Positions 6,928 through 14,297 of a stretch of 14,546 nucleotides of DNA are shown here, piece by piece. The DNA is from a bacterium (GTDB taxonomy: Bacteria; UBP14; UBA6098; B30-G16). The notes under the pieces were generated by a model. The model was given only the letters and a program-made list of their open reading frames with translations. It had not been told where the DNA came from and did no database searches. Numbering within the stretch: the first letter of the stretch is position 1; every line of letters starts with the position of its first letter. The stretch spans positions 1 through 14,546 of the forward strand of contig JAUXEQ010000011.1 of the NCBI GenBank assembly GCA_030620455.1, written 5' to 3'. A program made the position numbers and the translations under genes.

Positions 6928-8610
6928 TTATTGAAATAAATGCTCCTCTTTGAGAAATCGCTCGAGGTTACGCAATCTAGATGGCTTCTTGAGTTTTGTC
7001 AATGCCTTGCATTCAATTTGGCGTATTCTTTCTCTAGAAAGGCTGAAAATCCTGGCAATTTCGTCTAAGGTTCTAGGCCAATTATCCTCGAGACCATATC
7101 TTAGTGTGATTATTTTTGCTTCGCGATCATCGAGAGTTCTCAACATTCCCTTGATTTCTTCTTTGAGTCTAAAAAGAGTTGCTTTCAAGGAAGGAGGTTC
7201 AACGGAGACGTCTTTAATCAAATCACCGATGGTTCGGGAATCTTCCTCCACGCCCAATTTATTATCGAGTGAAATTTCTACCCGAATGGATTTTAATATC
7301 CTATTTAGATTCTTCTCGGTGATTTCCAAAGCCTGTGCGATTTCGCTTTTAGTGGGTTCTCGACCAAGTTTTTGAGTTAATTCTTGAACAACTTTCGAAT
7401 GTTTTCTTGTCCATTGAATAAGATAAATCGGTAATCTCATTGCATGTCCTTGTTCTGCTAAGATCCGTAACATGGATTGTTTTATCCACCATATGCCGTA
7501 TGTGGCTATTTTATAACCTTTGTTAGGATCGAATCGTTCGATTGATTTAAGTAATGCATGATTACCTTCTTGAATCAAATCCAGGAAGTCGACGCCTTGA
7601 TTCATATAGCTATGAGCAACATTTACAATTAATCTTACATTAGCATTAAAAAGAAGTTCTCGACTTTCTTCATATTCGCTCAGAAGCTCGGGAATTTTGT
7701 TTAGTTTTTCAAATAGTATCATTGTTGGGAAACATGATATATCAGATATGCAACGATCTATCCTTTTAAAACGTCTGAAATGTTTTGTTACTAAATTCAT
7801 AGATTTCCTGCCGATACCAAGTTCCTCGAATCTTTCCTTATATTCTTCGGATTTGCATTTCATAAGTTTGCGTGCTTGATCTAACGATATTCCAGAGATA
7901 AGTAAGGCTTTTTCAAGTTGTTCCTGTTCTTTTTCTCTAAACATCAGGATTTTAGTAAATAAAGGCAGTATACTCTCGATAATTTTGAATGTTGGATTTA
8001 TTTCCTTAATGAGTTTTAATATTTCTTTACTATATCTAGCTTTTCTTTCCCAATATGTTTTTTTTCCAATGCTTGCTTTTCGGATTGATCTAATGAAAGG
8101 ACGTAGTTTTTTGAAGTATAATATCTCAATTCGCTTTAATTTCATTAATATTTCTTTTTTGTGTTCTGTGGGAGTTCTATTTTCCAGTCTAAAAGATGAT
8201 AATGTGAAATCGTCGATGCTTATCGATCTTGTTTCAAGTTCGCGTCCTTTTTTCAAAAATTTAAATATTGAGATAGTTGTGCAAGCTATTAACGCTTGAA
8301 GCTCGTTAAAATTGTATTTCATTTTCCTGGCTATTTCTATTTCTCGTTCTTTGCCAAGAATTTCGACATTGCTTATATCGCTGAAATACTGGAGAAGTGG
8401 GTTCTCGAGCTTAGAAATTTGCTCTAAATCTAAAACTACAATTCCCTCAGCAGAAAGGTATATCACGACATCATCCAGTTTTAGTTTGTTTTTTAAGTTG
8501 TGCTTTTTTAATTCATTCTCAATTTCTTTAAGAGTTACACTTTGACGAGAGCCTAAGTTACTTGCTATTTGCTCAAGAAGCTTAAGTTTTTCCTCGTCAT
8601 CTAAGTTCAT
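6928..8610 (-). CDS. rpoD: Primary sigma-70 factor of RNA polymerase
   Basis: A 560-residue housekeeping sigma factor. Residues 1-65 resemble region 1.1 (LKEIENELKK, then YLSAEGIVVLD). Region 1.2 is about 70-98 (NPLLQYFSDISNVEILGKERE). A lysine-rich non-conserved region spans about 100-310. Region 2 is 315-390, with DFLDLIQEGNHALLKSIERFD and YGIWWIKQSM. Region 3 is about 392-470 and region 4 about 478-555, with TLDEIARIFSLSRERIRQIE and KALTKL. The -35 recognition residues in RERIRQIE are intact. In region 2.4 the place of E. coli T440 is L381, as in Bacteroidetes sigma factors. GGAGG stands four bases before the ATG. It follows dnaG after 145 bases, the classic macromolecular synthesis order, and has its own promoter candidate. 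Confidence 0.96.
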   Translation of the reverse strand: MNLDDEEKLKLLEQIASNLGSRQSVTLKEIENELKKHNLKNKLKLDDVVIYLSAEGIVVLDLEQISKLENPLLQYFSDISNVEILGKEREIEIARKMKYNFNELQALIACTTISIFKFLKKGRELETRSISIDDFTLSSFRLENRTPTEHKKEILMKLKRIEILYFKKLRPFIRSIRKASIGKKTYWERKARYSKEILKLIKEINPTFKIIESILPLFTKILMFREKEQEQLEKALLISGISLDQARKLMKCKSEEYKERFEELGIGRKSMNLVTKHFRRFKRIDRCISDISCFPTMILFEKLNKIPELLSEYEESRELLFNANVRLIVNVAHSYMNQGVDFLDLIQEGNHALLKSIERFDPNKGYKIATYGIWWIKQSMLRILAEQGHAMRLPIYLIQWTRKHSKVVQELTQKLGREPTKSEIAQALEITEKNLNRILKSIRVEISLDNKLGVEEDSRTIGDLIKDVSVEPPSLKATLFRLKEEIKGMLRTLDDREAKIITLRYGLEDNWPRTLDEIARIFSLSRERIRQIECKALTKLKKPSRLRNLERFLKEEHLFQ

Positions 8611-8660
8611 TGATCCTCCATAATTTAATCTATTAACTTAGAAAGCTGCATATTGTCTTT

Positions 8661-8689
8661 ATAATCGTTTACAATTGGTTAATAGTCAA
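8661..8689 (-). promoter_or_regulatory. Candidate internal promoter for rpoD
   Basis: In the dnaG-rpoD gap, TTGACT (8684-8689) and GATTAT (8661-8666) on the minus strand are 17 bases apart. Transcription would start about 44 bases before the rpoD ATG. An internal promoter for rpoD within the dnaG-rpoD operon is known from other bacteria. Confidence 0.45.
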
Positions 8690-8755
8690 CTTATTTATAA
8701 TTCATATATATAATATACTTTTGTTTTATGTTGATTATTATTCTAAATATATAGA

Positions 8756-10519
8756 TTAATTAAGTTTGTGTATTTCTTTAACTATTCTGCTTATTTCAAT
8801 AGAAATTCTGTTAATTTCATTTTCGTCGTCATCGATATGAGCAACTTTCAGCTTTAAATTTAAAAGTTCTTTTTCCTTTGCCAATCTTATTTTTAGCAAG
8901 GGATTAATAACTTCTTTCTGCGCATCTGTTTTTGAGGGAACATTTTTAAGATTCATAAGGAATTTGCTTAAGTAACTCATTGCGCGGTTGTCAATTATTT
9001 CATTAAGTTCAGATAGAGAGCAGCTTCCATGCTCGATAATTTGATTGGAAAGCATATCTGCTGCTCCTCTATATAGCTTAAATATTTCAATTTCAGTTAT
9101 CTCTTCGATCTTGGGATTGGAGATCATTATAGCCAAAAGGTCTAGTTCGAGTTGAGCCTCGGCAGATAGAGCTTCAAGACCTCCTTTTTCTTCTAATTCA
9201 AAATCGCTGGGTATTTTTCTTGTGGCTTTCGATATTCTCCTTGCTATTTCAGACTCACTAACCAGAAGCTCTTCCCCAAGAGTTTTTATATAAAGAGAAG
9301 TAGCCATATCATCTTCAACTGATTCAAGATATGGAGCCATTTTATCAACAAAGGTCAGTTGTTCCTCAGTCGAGCTAAGTTTTCCGTTATTTCGAGTCCA
9401 TGATATTGTGAAATTTAACCATTCTGGTGCGTTTTTAAGCATATCGAAAAGTTTATTTTTATTGAGTTTTCTTGCTAAATCATCTGGGTCCAAACCAAGC
9501 GGTGGGCGCTCAATTTTAACAATAAAGCCTTGTCTTAGGAGATGTTTTAAAGCTCTATATGTGGCTTTGAGACCGGCATCGTCACCATCGAGGAAGATAA
9601 CCACATTATTTGTGAATCTCGACAGAAGAGTTGCATGATTTCGAGTGAAACTTGTCCCGCAGACTGCAATGGTATTCTTTATTCCTGCAATCCACATCGA
9701 AATAACATCAAAATAACCCTCAACAAGAACTGCAAAACCAAATTTTCTTATGGTTCTTTTTGCATGATCAAGACCGAAAAGAACTTCGCTTTTATGATAA
9801 ATTTCTGATTCGGGACTATTGATATATTTTGGACCTTCGATATCTTCTACCAAAGTTCTCGAGCCAAATCCAACTAACCTGCCAGAACTGTTATGTATTG
9901 GTATGATAAGTCTGTTTCTAAATCTATCGTAGATTTTATTTGTGTCATGTTTTTTAATTAGAAGTCCGACAGCAAGGAAAGCCTTTTCATCCGCTCCAGT
10001 TTTTTTTATATACTGAAGCAAGCTGTCCCAGGCATCTGGGGCATACCCAAACCCGAGTTGTTGGATGAAATTCGGTGGTATTCCTCGACTTGAAAGGTAT
10101 TTTAGTACATGTTGACCTTCTTTGCTCGAAAGTTTTGTTTTGTAGAAATTATTGGCTGTTTCAATCGCTCTTTGATATGAATCCATCTTAGAATGGGTTA
10201 TACGCCTTTCAGGTATGGGAATGTTGGAAATTTTTGCAAGGTGTTCTACAACCTCAATAAATGAAAAGCCTTCTTTTTCCATCAGAAATGAGAAAATATT
10301 TCCACCTTTTCCGCAGCCAAAGCAATAGTAAAGTCCTCTATCCGGATCAACCGAAAAGCTCGGTGTTTTTTCCTTATGAAATGGGCATAAACCCATGAAG
10401 TTCTTTCCCGATTTTTTTAGGGTTGTGTATTTTCCTATTATTCTTAAAACATCGGTGGATTCGAGAACTTTTTCGACAAATTCCCGTGGATATCTTGTTT
10501 TAGAAATGTTTCTGTTCAT
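8756..10519 (-). CDS. dnaG: DNA primase
   Basis: The primase that lays RNA primers at the replication fork and works with the DnaB helicase. It is 587 residues from the ATG at 10519. The N-terminal zinc finger has CPFH (C45, H48) and CFGC (C66, C69). The catalytic core contains KYINSPESEIYHKSE near 231. The Toprim part has VEGYFDVI with E267 and FLDGDDAG with D311 and D313, the metal-binding acids. Residues after about 430 form a charged helical C-terminus, expected to bind DnaB. A TTG at 10525, two codons upstream, is an alternative start; neither has a ribosome binding site. The ferredoxin gene ends 64 bases upstream of the ATG and rpoD follows, so this is a dnaG-rpoD operon. Confidence 0.97.
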   Translation of the reverse strand: MNRNISKTRYPREFVEKVLESTDVLRIIGKYTTLKKSGKNFMGLCPFHKEKTPSFSVDPDRGLYYCFGCGKGGNIFSFLMEKEGFSFIEVVEHLAKISNIPIPERRITHSKMDSYQRAIETANNFYKTKLSSKEGQHVLKYLSSRGIPPNFIQQLGFGYAPDAWDSLLQYIKKTGADEKAFLAVGLLIKKHDTNKIYDRFRNRLIIPIHNSSGRLVGFGSRTLVEDIEGPKYINSPESEIYHKSEVLFGLDHAKRTIRKFGFAVLVEGYFDVISMWIAGIKNTIAVCGTSFTRNHATLLSRFTNNVVIFLDGDDAGLKATYRALKHLLRQGFIVKIERPPLGLDPDDLARKLNKNKLFDMLKNAPEWLNFTISWTRNNGKLSSTEEQLTFVDKMAPYLESVEDDMATSLYIKTLGEELLVSESEIARRISKATRKIPSDFELEEKGGLEALSAEAQLELDLLAIMISNPKIEEITEIEIFKLYRGAADMLSNQIIEHGSCSLSELNEIIDNRAMSYLSKFLMNLKNVPSKTDAQKEVINPLLKIRLAKEKELLNLKLKVAHIDDDENEINRISIEISRIVKEIHKLN

Positions 10520-10583
10520 AATCAAAGGGCAAAGGTAGTTGTAAGCGTTGACTTTGTAAATTCGACTTGGGAATAATAATCAT

Positions 10584-10778
10584 TTATATTTCGATTATAA
10601 TTGCAGCAACAGGACAACTGTTTGCAGCCTCCTCAACACAATCGATATATTCTAACTCCTCTTCATACGCTATAACTAATGCAAGATCGTTTGATTCATT
10701 CATAGCGAATGCTTTGGGACAAATCTGCTCACAAATTCCACATGCAATACACAAATCCTCATCAATTTTGACAATCAT
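10584..10778 (-). CDS. Small [4Fe-4S] ferredoxin
   Basis: A 64-residue electron-transfer protein. The motif CIACGICEQICP gives C10, C13 and C16 as cluster ligands, with C55 in NSCPVAAI as the fourth. The pattern is that of monocluster ferredoxins of Thermotoga and Desulfovibrio type. C20 and C47 sit where those proteins carry a second pair of cysteines, which form a disulfide in the Thermotoga protein; the same may occur here. Many acidic residues (C-terminal half EEELEY, VEEAA) are typical of the family. AAGGA lies about seven bases before the ATG, and a TTGACA-type promoter stands upstream. The gene lies where rpsU is often found, just before dnaG. Redox partners are unknown. Confidence 0.93.
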   Translation of the reverse strand: MIVKIDEDLCIACGICEQICPKAFAMNESNDLALVIAYEEELEYIDCVEEAANSCPVAAIIIEI

Positions 10779-10807
10779 TGTTATTCCTTTTCAAGAATTA
10801 TTATTAA

Positions 10808-10836
10808 AGATTACCAGTATTCTACCAAATTGTCAA
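10808..10836 (-). promoter_or_regulatory. Candidate ferredoxin promoter
   Basis: On the minus strand a perfect TTGACA (10831-10836) is followed after 17 bases by TAATCT (10808-10813), which is preceded by TG in the extended -10 position. The -10 box is poor. The leader would be about 22 bases. The 14 bases TATTGACAATTTGG (10825-10838) recur exactly in the plus-strand promoter at 14156-14169. Confidence 0.45.
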
Positions 10837-10854
10837 TATCAGAGATTTTTCTAA

Positions 10855-11340
10855 TTAGCGACTCTCCTTGTTTGAGATGTAATTTGCAACCCGTACGATT
10901 TCTTCCTTTATAATGTTGAAAAGATGATGATAAAATTCCGGTGGCATTGTTATTGGGTCTTTTATATCCTCACCTTTAATGTTTTCTTCTCTACCATATT
11001 CGGTTAACAGATATGCTTTTGAGATGATTTGGCTACCGAAATTTTCAGCGAGCCAATCTATATGATGTCTTGCCATCACTAATATTATATCTGAGTTCTG
11101 GGCTATCTCAGATGTCATAACTTTAGCGCTGTGTTTTGAAATATCGATATCGTTTACATAACATGCAATTTGCGCTTCGATCGAGGGTGGAAAGCCATCT
11201 GTGGCATGTGTTGCAGATGATGATATCTCAATATCCGTGAGACCTTTTTCGGTGAAAACCTTTTTTGCGATACCTTCTGCCATTGGGCTTCGACATGCAT
11301 TACCAGTACATAAGAATGTAATTTTTCTTATTTTATTCAT
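10855..11340 (-). CDS. Low-molecular-weight protein tyrosine phosphatase / ArsC-like
   Basis: A 161-residue cytoplasmic phosphatase of the low-molecular-weight PTP family. The phosphate-binding loop CTGNACRS holds the nucleophile C11 and R17, and the general acid is D128 in DPITMPPEFY. The sequence between (SATHATDGFPPS, ISKHSAKVMT, DIILVMARHH) follows bacterial YwlE/Wzb-like enzymes, which dephosphorylate arginine or tyrosine residues. Thioredoxin-linked arsenate reductases share this fold, but the DP motif and absence of other ars genes favour a phosphatase. No ribosome binding site is seen at the ATG; the 64 bases upstream are almost pure AT. It sits between hypC and the ferredoxin gene, which gives no clear clue to its target. 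Confidence 0.9.
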   Translation of the reverse strand: MNKIRKITFLCTGNACRSPMAEGIAKKVFTEKGLTDIEISSSATHATDGFPPSIEAQIACYVNDIDISKHSAKVMTSEIAQNSDIILVMARHHIDWLAENFGSQIISKAYLLTEYGREENIKGEDIKDPITMPPEFYHHLFNIIKEEIVRVANYISNKESR

Positions 11341-11404
11341 TATTTCGCTATATAATATGTATAGTATTCAAGAGCATTTGTTTGCCATTTATAATTCAAA
11401 TATA

Positions 11405-11659
11405 TCAGCTTTGCTCTTTTGAAATTCTCTCTTTTTCCTCTCTTACTGCCTTGCTTAAATAGCTTATGGCTTCTATTTTTTCATTTGCTTCATCGAGTTT
11501 TACGTTTGCTATTGCGAAACCTGCATGAACGAGGACTATATCACCAATTTTAGCATTGGGCATGACCATAAGTGATGCCTTTTTTCGGACACCACCATAG
11601 TCGACAACTGCATTGTCACCATTAATTTCAACTATTTTTCCGGGTATTGCCAAGCACAT
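11405..11659 (-). CDS. hypC: [NiFe] hydrogenase maturation chaperone HypC
   Basis: An 84-residue HypC/HupF family protein. The conserved start MCLAIPGKI includes C2, the cysteine that, after loss of the first methionine, binds the iron carrying CN and CO ligands. VDYGGVRKKASL and GDIVLVHAGFAI with H45 complete the family pattern, and a helical acidic/basic tail follows. HypC works with HypD to build the Fe(CN)2CO centre and delivers it to the hydrogenase large subunit. No hypA, B, D, E or F and no hydrogenase gene is in the window, so this copy is isolated or lies away from the main hyp cluster. There is no convincing ribosome binding site. The 149 bases upstream hold no gene. Confidence 0.94.
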   Translation of the reverse strand: MCLAIPGKIVEINGDNAVVDYGGVRKKASLMVMPNAKIGDIVLVHAGFAIANVKLDEANEKIEAISYLSKAVREEKERISKEQS

Positions 11660-11808
11660 TGTTTTCTTAATGATAATGCATATTTAAAGATGATGATTAT
11701 TACTTCCTACGGCTAAGGATTCCCCATAATATCTAACTTTGAAAAAGTATTTGAAATCTAAGTGAAATAACTCTTATTTATTGTAAATAATAATCCACCG
11801 CAACATAA

Positions 11809-14046
11809 TCAGCTTTTAATGTTTGGGTTCGCAACAAAAATTCTCTTTTCCGTTGCCTGTTTGGCAGAAATAATGAAATCTTTGAAGCCTTCATATTCAT
11901 AGAAGGGGATAATTCGTTGCTTAAGTCTGTATCTCTCCCTAACAATTATCTCATCTTTTTTCTTCTCGAATTTCAAATAGAAATCCGCATAATCCTTGAA
12001 TGAAAGTTCGACATCTTCAGGAAGTCCGATAATCTTTGCACCCTTTGGTAGTTCAATCGTTATCTCATGTTCCTCTTGTGTGGGGCAAGAATATTCGATG
12101 TCATAAGTTCGTTCTTTTAGGTTTACTTCATCGAAACCTTGCATCGAATACATAACACCCGGGATGTTAAGAACCCACATATCGCCAGCCTCGGATGGGA
12201 AAGAAAGCACATTGACCTTTGCCCAACCGTGAAGTTGAGTATCCATATCCGCAAGACCAACCAGCGCAAAAGTATCTAAAGTAGCCTTCGGGAAAATGTT
12301 GTTCAACCAACCATTGAATATTATTGGAAGTCTTTCTTTTTGTTGGGTTTCCCAGAAAGCTCTCCAGCCTGCCTCCATCATACCATAAGGAATAGAGCTG
12401 AATTCGGCAGTAGCGTCGCCATTAGGTTCGAGTTCCATTTTTACAACAGTTCTCTGACTATATTCCTTGGGAGTGTTTGTGGGTATCATGCCCACTTCTC
12501 GACCTATACAATCAACAAATGTAACACCTTGATCCTCAGATGTCCTGTAAGGATATTTAAAAGTTAGATTAGTAGCATCAAGGAAAATCCATTTGCCGTC
12601 GGGAAGTTTGACTCGAGTTATAGCGTGATTGCCCGATGTTTGCGGGATACATCGATTGATTTCCTGAGAATGGTTCACCATTAGTATTATAGGATGTGCT
12701 TCGACGCCAACGACTTTAAGCATTGTGCAGAATAGAATAGATTTATCGGTGCAATCACCAAAACCGTTCTCCCAGGTCTCGTCGGCACGGTGCCCAGTCT
12801 GTCCGGAGGAGACACTGCCTTTTATTGAGATATATCTGATGTTTCGCTGAACCCACCGATATATTAGATCAATTTTTTCCTCGATTGTCTTCGCATCTTT
12901 AACGATCTCTGATGTTTTTTCCTCGATTCTGGGTGTTATTTCAATTCTGGCTTTTTGAAATCCACCTAACCAATCGAAGAGATGTTCCCAATCCGGTAGT
13001 ACATTGCCGTATAGATAAGGTGTAACATCTGCGTAACTTGGCATCGATGGTTCGTCTAAATACGGTTCGACATTCATAAGTTTCCACGTATATAACACCG
13101 AAGTATCCTCGTCAGTAACTTTAGGGGAAGCGATTTTCATAGCCTCACGGCTGTGCTCATCCCATCGAGATGGATTTGTATCGGCAAGAACAACTTCATC
13201 CTTGGCAAAGCCTTCCATCTCAACGTCGTATTCGAAAAAGCAATTTTCCATAAGCTTTGGGTTGGTTTTATAAAGTGCCGAACCAAGTGCGCCGATTGGA
13301 TTTTTAAAAAAATAGTATATATCCTTGCCCTTTGGCACTCTAATGGAGTATACCGAGGAGTAAACCGGGTCATCTTCACCCTGAAAGTACCATCTGAAGG
13401 GGAAACTAGTTGTATCGTCTGGGTTATATTCCTCAGTTTCATAGACATATTCGATAATTGCACCTTCCTGAACACCTGAGAATTCGAGAGCATAAATGCT
13501 GCCATAACCGAAAAAAGCTCCACCACGAGTTACCGGGGAAATTGTGGCTTTTGATGTATCTGCAAATAGGATTCTGCCATCGGGAAGGATCGTTCTTGCC
13601 CAAAGAATTCTTGCGGTCGAGCGACCTTCGTCGATAAATAAACCTCTCTGACCCCAATAAAGCCTCGACGGTTTGATTATTTTGCCTGCAAAATGATAGT
13701 GATACTTATTAGTGCCATCCGATCTGATCGTTGTATTTCCGTGATCGATGAGAATGAGACCAGCGGCATCCGTGTATTTGGTTTCAAGTTCTGCGGCAAT
13801 TCTCTTAAGTTCCTCTATATCATACATTTCCGAGCTTTCTTGTGTTTCGGTGGTTGCCTCTTGCGCTTTAGTGAATACGATTTCTCGGATATCGCCCCTA
13901 TGTATTTTTTTCTTGTCTACCTTAAATTCACTTTTTTTCATTGTGATATTTTCGGCATCTATCTCTTCTCCGTCGTATAGTTTGACCTGACTTGCGGAAC
14001 CTAATGTTAGCAATGTCAAGACTGCAATTAGCATTATCTTTTTCAT
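11809..14046 (-). CDS. Secreted DUF3857 / transglutaminase-like domain protein
   Basis: A 745-residue exported protein. Residues 1-19 are a signal peptide (MKKIMLIAVL core, likely cut after SAS). Residues about 85-330 form a DUF3857 domain, with IIEYVYETEE, FPFRWYFQGEDDPV and IRVPKGKD. Residues about 380-495 are a transglutaminase-like core with GFGDCTDKS (C432), NHAITRV (H474) and WIFLDAT (D490), so the Cys-His-Asp triad is complete. The last 240 residues are a beta-rich DUF3858-like region. These proteins are common in Bacteroidetes and related phyla. The enzymatic role (protease, amidase or cross-linking) is not known. AGGAGG stands before the ATG, with a promoter and dyad upstream. It is divergent from the plus-strand gene at 14298. 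Confidence 0.93.
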   Translation of the reverse strand: MKKIMLIAVLTLLTLGSASQVKLYDGEEIDAENITMKKSEFKVDKKKIHRGDIREIVFTKAQEATTETQESSEMYDIEELKRIAAELETKYTDAAGLILIDHGNTTIRSDGTNKYHYHFAGKIIKPSRLYWGQRGLFIDEGRSTARILWARTILPDGRILFADTSKATISPVTRGGAFFGYGSIYALEFSGVQEGAIIEYVYETEEYNPDDTTSFPFRWYFQGEDDPVYSSVYSIRVPKGKDIYYFFKNPIGALGSALYKTNPKLMENCFFEYDVEMEGFAKDEVVLADTNPSRWDEHSREAMKIASPKVTDEDTSVLYTWKLMNVEPYLDEPSMPSYADVTPYLYGNVLPDWEHLFDWLGGFQKARIEITPRIEEKTSEIVKDAKTIEEKIDLIYRWVQRNIRYISIKGSVSSGQTGHRADETWENGFGDCTDKSILFCTMLKVVGVEAHPIILMVNHSQEINRCIPQTSGNHAITRVKLPDGKWIFLDATNLTFKYPYRTSEDQGVTFVDCIGREVGMIPTNTPKEYSQRTVVKMELEPNGDATAEFSSIPYGMMEAGWRAFWETQQKERLPIIFNGWLNNIFPKATLDTFALVGLADMDTQLHGWAKVNVLSFPSEAGDMWVLNIPGVMYSMQGFDEVNLKERTYDIEYSCPTQEEHEITIELPKGAKIIGLPEDVELSFKDYADFYLKFEKKKDEIIVRERYRLKQRIIPFYEYEGFKDFIISAKQATEKRIFVANPNIKS

Positions 14047-14066
14047 TAAATCCTCCTGATTTTTTA

Positions 14067-14085
14067 TTCCAAGATATTATTGGAA
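14067..14085. promoter_or_regulatory. Operator-like inverted repeat over the DUF3857 promoter
   Basis: TTCCAA (14067-14072) and TTGGAA (14080-14085) are perfect six-base arms with a seven-base centre. With one bulge the arms extend to TATTCCAA and TTGGAAATA. The dyad covers the -10 box and predicted transcription start of the minus-strand promoter, as expected for a repressor site. Confidence 0.35.
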
Positions 14086-14104
14086 ATAAAATTTGAGTTG
14101 GCAA
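14076..14104 (-). promoter_or_regulatory. Candidate promoter of the DUF3857 gene
   Basis: On the minus strand TTGCCA (14099-14104) and AATAAT (14076-14081) are 17 bases apart; each matches five of six consensus bases. The start of transcription would be near 14069, giving a leader of roughly 20 bases that holds the AGGAGG site. Confidence 0.55.
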
Positions 14105-14119
14105 GTGAATTAGCAATTG

Positions 14120-14139
14120 AAAAAAAATTATTTTTTTTT
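14120..14139. other. A8-TTA-T9 tract between two divergent promoters
   Basis: Eight A (14120-14127), TTA, then nine T (14131-14139) lie between the two divergent promoter candidates. Such a tract is likely to be bent and could serve as an upstream element for either promoter, or could form a weak AT hairpin. No gene lies in 14047-14297. Confidence 0.45.
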
Positions 14140-14157
14140 GCAGGAGAAAATCTGGTA

Positions 14158-14185
14158 TTGACAATTTGGAATTTAACTATATGAA
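14158..14185 (+). promoter_or_regulatory. Candidate promoter of the plus-strand secreted protein gene
   Basis: A perfect TTGACA (14158-14163) is followed after 16 bases by TATGAA (14180-14185). Transcription would start near 14192, leaving a leader of about 105 bases before the ATG at 14298. The -35 region shares 14 identical bases with the ferredoxin promoter. Confidence 0.5.
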
Positions 14186-14262
14186 TTACAATTAGCGATA
14201 ATAATTTTAAATTGAAAGGGGGTAGTTATTAGACATTAGAATTTTAAAATTTGTGAAAAAAT

Positions 14263-14296
14263 GTTTAGAAGGGAAATAAGTTTAGGAGGGAAACAA
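14263..14296 (+). repeat. Tandem duplication of a ribosome binding site region
   Basis: Two adjacent 17-base units, GTTTAGAAGGGAAATAA (14263-14279) and GTTTAGGAGGGAAACAA (14280-14296), agree at 15 of 17 positions. The second unit carries the ribosome binding site (AGGAGGG) for the ATG at 14298. The first carries a weaker AGAAGGG. Confidence 0.8.
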
Positions 14297-14297
14297 A

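Noticed and set aside
6950..7375. 141-codon open frame on the plus strand
   Set aside because: It lies wholly inside rpoD regions 3-4 on the other strand; its translation has no family resemblance and it has no ribosome binding site.
8625..8759. TTAATCTA and TAGATTAA flanking the dnaG-rpoD gap
   Set aside because: The arms are AT-rich, over 110 bases apart, and one overlaps the dnaG stop codon; chance matches are expected.
10500..10583. 27-codon frame starting directly after the ferredoxin stop codon (TAAATG)
   Set aside because: No ribosome binding site, no recognisable product, and it ends out of frame inside dnaG. Stop-start coupling is possible but unsupported.
11774..11790. Seven-base inverted repeat TTATTTA-TTG-TAAATAA after the DUF3857 gene
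   Set aside because: The stem is entirely A-T and has no adjacent T run on the coding strand, so it is not a credible terminator.
13137..13526. 129-codon frame on the minus strand inside the DUF3857 gene
   Set aside because: It is a shifted frame of a gene whose own frame is intact and family-like throughout.
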